Source: Acidobacteria bacterium RIFCSPHIGHO2_01_FULL_67_28
GTDB lineage: Bacteria; Acidobacteriota; Terriglobia; Acidiferrales; 2-02-FULL-67-57
Reading direction: 5' to 3'
DNA length: 13,526 bases
Assembly (NCBI GenBank): GCA_001766965.1
Contig: MEKM01000075.1
Location: 1 to 13,526 of the forward strand
In this document: positions 12,504 to 13,526 of the stretch, piece after piece
Layout of the letters: each line of letters opens with the position of its first letter
Numbering within the stretch: position 1 is the first letter of the stretch
Translations under genes and position numbers: made by a program
The notes under the pieces: generated by a model
Database searches by the model: none
Seen by the model: only the letters and a program-made list of their open reading frames with translations
Told to the model about the DNA's origin: nothing

Positions 12504-12875
12504 CTACTCCTTCGGTCGCTCGTCTTCGGGGACGGGCAGGCGGGCGGCGCGCCGCCACAGCCGCTCCAGGTCGTAGTAAGCGCGCGCCCGCGGCGAGAAG
12601 ACGTGGACGACGAAGTCCACATAGTCGAGCAGCACCCACTCCGCCTGCTCGTAACCCTCGCTGTGCGCGGGGCGCAGCCCGCGGCGGCGGAGCTGCTCCT
12701 CCACCGAGTCGGAAATGGCCCGCACCTGGGGCGCCGAGGCCCCGGTGCACAAAAGGAAATAGTCGGTGAAAGACACGACCCCCTTCATCCCGAGCAGCAC
12801 CAGGTCGGACGCCTTCTTCTCCAGCGCCGCCTGCGCCGCCTGCTCAATCATCCGGGGAGCCTTGTTCTTCGTCAT
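12504..12875 (-). CDS. rsfS: Ribosomal silencing factor RsfS
   Basis: 123 residues. It matches the RsfS/Iojap family: AAQAALEKKASDLVLLGMKG, then DYFLLCTGASAPQVRAISD (38-56), EGYEQAEWVLLDYVDFVVHVF (73-93) and RAYYDLERLW (98-107). It binds L14 on the large subunit and blocks subunit joining when nutrients are scarce. ATG 12875 overlaps the nadD TGA by four bases, which fixes the start even though the frame stays open upstream. The proline- and charge-rich last 12 residues are a short tail beyond the domain. Confidence 0.96.
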   Translation of the reverse strand: MTKNKAPRMIEQAAQAALEKKASDLVLLGMKGVVSFTDYFLLCTGASAPQVRAISDSVEEQLRRRGLRPAHSEGYEQAEWVLLDYVDFVVHVFSPRARAYYDLERLWRRAARLPVPEDERPKE

Positions 12876-13526
12876 TGCTCCCGACGATACAACCCCATCT
12901 TCTCGATGTAGTCCGCCACCGCCCGGGGCGCCTGCCGGCTCACGTCTCGGCCGTGCCGCGCGGCGCGGCGGATGGCCGTGGCCGAGACTCGCGCGCGCAC
13001 CTCGGGCAGATAGAAAACCGACGGGCGGCCGTTCCCTCGCAACGCGCGCACCACCGCCACCACCCGCGCGGCGCGCCGCCAGTCGAACCCCGGCCGCGCC
13101 GCCACGATGAAGTCGCACAGACGCACCAGTTGCCGGAAGTTCTTCCATGTCGGCAGATAGAGGAACGCGTCCACTCCGAGCAGGAAATAGATCCGCGCCC
13201 GCGGGTAGCGGCGCCGCAGGCGGCGCACGGTGTCAATCGAATAGCTGCGCCGGCGGCCGCAGAGGTCAGGGCCCGCCTCGAGCAGCGACGCCACCAACCC
13301 CGGCTCCCCCCGGCAGGCCAGCGCCACCATCGTGAAGCGGTCGAGATAATCGCTCAAGCCGGGCCGGTCCTTGTGCGGCGGGCGGCCGCAGGGGACGAAG
13401 TAGATACGGTCGAGCCGGAAGCGCCGCCGGGCGGCGCGGGCCACCGCCAGATGACCGTTGTGGACGGGATCGAACGTGCCCCCCAGGATTCCGATGCGCC
13501 GCTGCGCTCGGCTTGGGTGTCGTCTC
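12872..13526 (-). CDS. nadD: Nicotinate-nucleotide adenylyltransferase, 5' end outside the window
   Basis: 217 codons are visible before the stop and no start codon occurs between the window edge and the first motif, so the true start is upstream. The nucleotidyltransferase signature IGILGGTFDPVHNGH (visible residues 11-25) with its T/HxGH motif is present, followed by FVPCGRPPHK, LLGVDAFLYLPTWKNF and the C-terminal SATAIR that corresponds to the ISSTxIR motif. It joins ATP and nicotinate mononucleotide to deamido-NAD. The insert around residue 170 is arginine-rich (FDWRRAARVVAVVRALRGNG). It is the most upstream gene seen of the long operon and overlaps rsfS by four bases. Confidence 0.95.
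   Translation of the reverse strand, partial: RRHPSRAQRRIGILGGTFDPVHNGHLAVARAARRRFRLDRIYFVPCGRPPHKDRPGLSDYLDRFTMVALACRGEPGLVASLLEAGPDLCGRRRSYSIDTVRRLRRRYPRARIYFLLGVDAFLYLPTWKNFRQLVRLCDFIVAARPGFDWRRAARVVAVVRALRGNGRPSVFYLPEVRARVSATAIRRAARHGRDVSRQAPRAVADYIEKMGLYRREQ

Overview
The window is a dense, GC-rich stretch of bacterial chromosome. Every gene I can support lies on the minus strand, so biological order runs from high to low coordinates. The gene content (nadD-rsfS-rlmH, accD-folC, hslV/hslU, short secreted and lipid-anchored proteins) and the style of the small intergenic repeats suggest an Acidobacteriota-like organism. That placement is inference; there is no rRNA or other marker here to prove it.

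Right part (13526 to about 6936): a tightly packed, probably co-transcribed block. In order it holds nadD (5' end outside the window), rsfS, rlmH, cobO, accD, folC, a PlsC-type acyltransferase, an SDR oxidoreductase and a secreted LolA-like protein. Start and stop codons mostly overlap by 1-4 bases or are separated by a few bases. The products serve NAD synthesis, ribosome maturation, cobalamin activation, fatty-acid initiation, folate polyglutamylation and phospholipid acylation.

Middle (6850 to 3192): the HslVU protease. hslV is separated from hslU by an unusual gene for a membrane-anchored, HMA-like domain that has lost its metal-binding cysteines. hslU has its own extended -10 promoter. 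A lipoprotein with fibronectin-III-like repeats follows.

Left part (3043 to 1): a fumarylacetoacetate-hydrolase-fold enzyme, a small transaldolase, a one-helix DUF3592-like protein, and an acyl-CoA carboxylase carboxyltransferase cut by the window edge.

The most interesting layer is between the genes. Almost every gap longer than about 30 bases holds repeat-like DNA of at least four kinds: (i) three copies of a hairpin with invariant paired GA/GA steps and covarying stems; (ii) two 65-71 bp elements with perfect 13- and 16-bp inverted arms that place GGGG just before a start codon; (iii) two arrays of heptanucleotides; (iv) a double-hairpin repeat nested inside one copy of (i). Next to one of these lies a second, synonymously diverged copy of the last six codons plus stop of the DUF3592-like gene. 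No gene-free stretch exceeds 300 bases. I saw no tRNA, rRNA, CRISPR array, transposase or phage gene.
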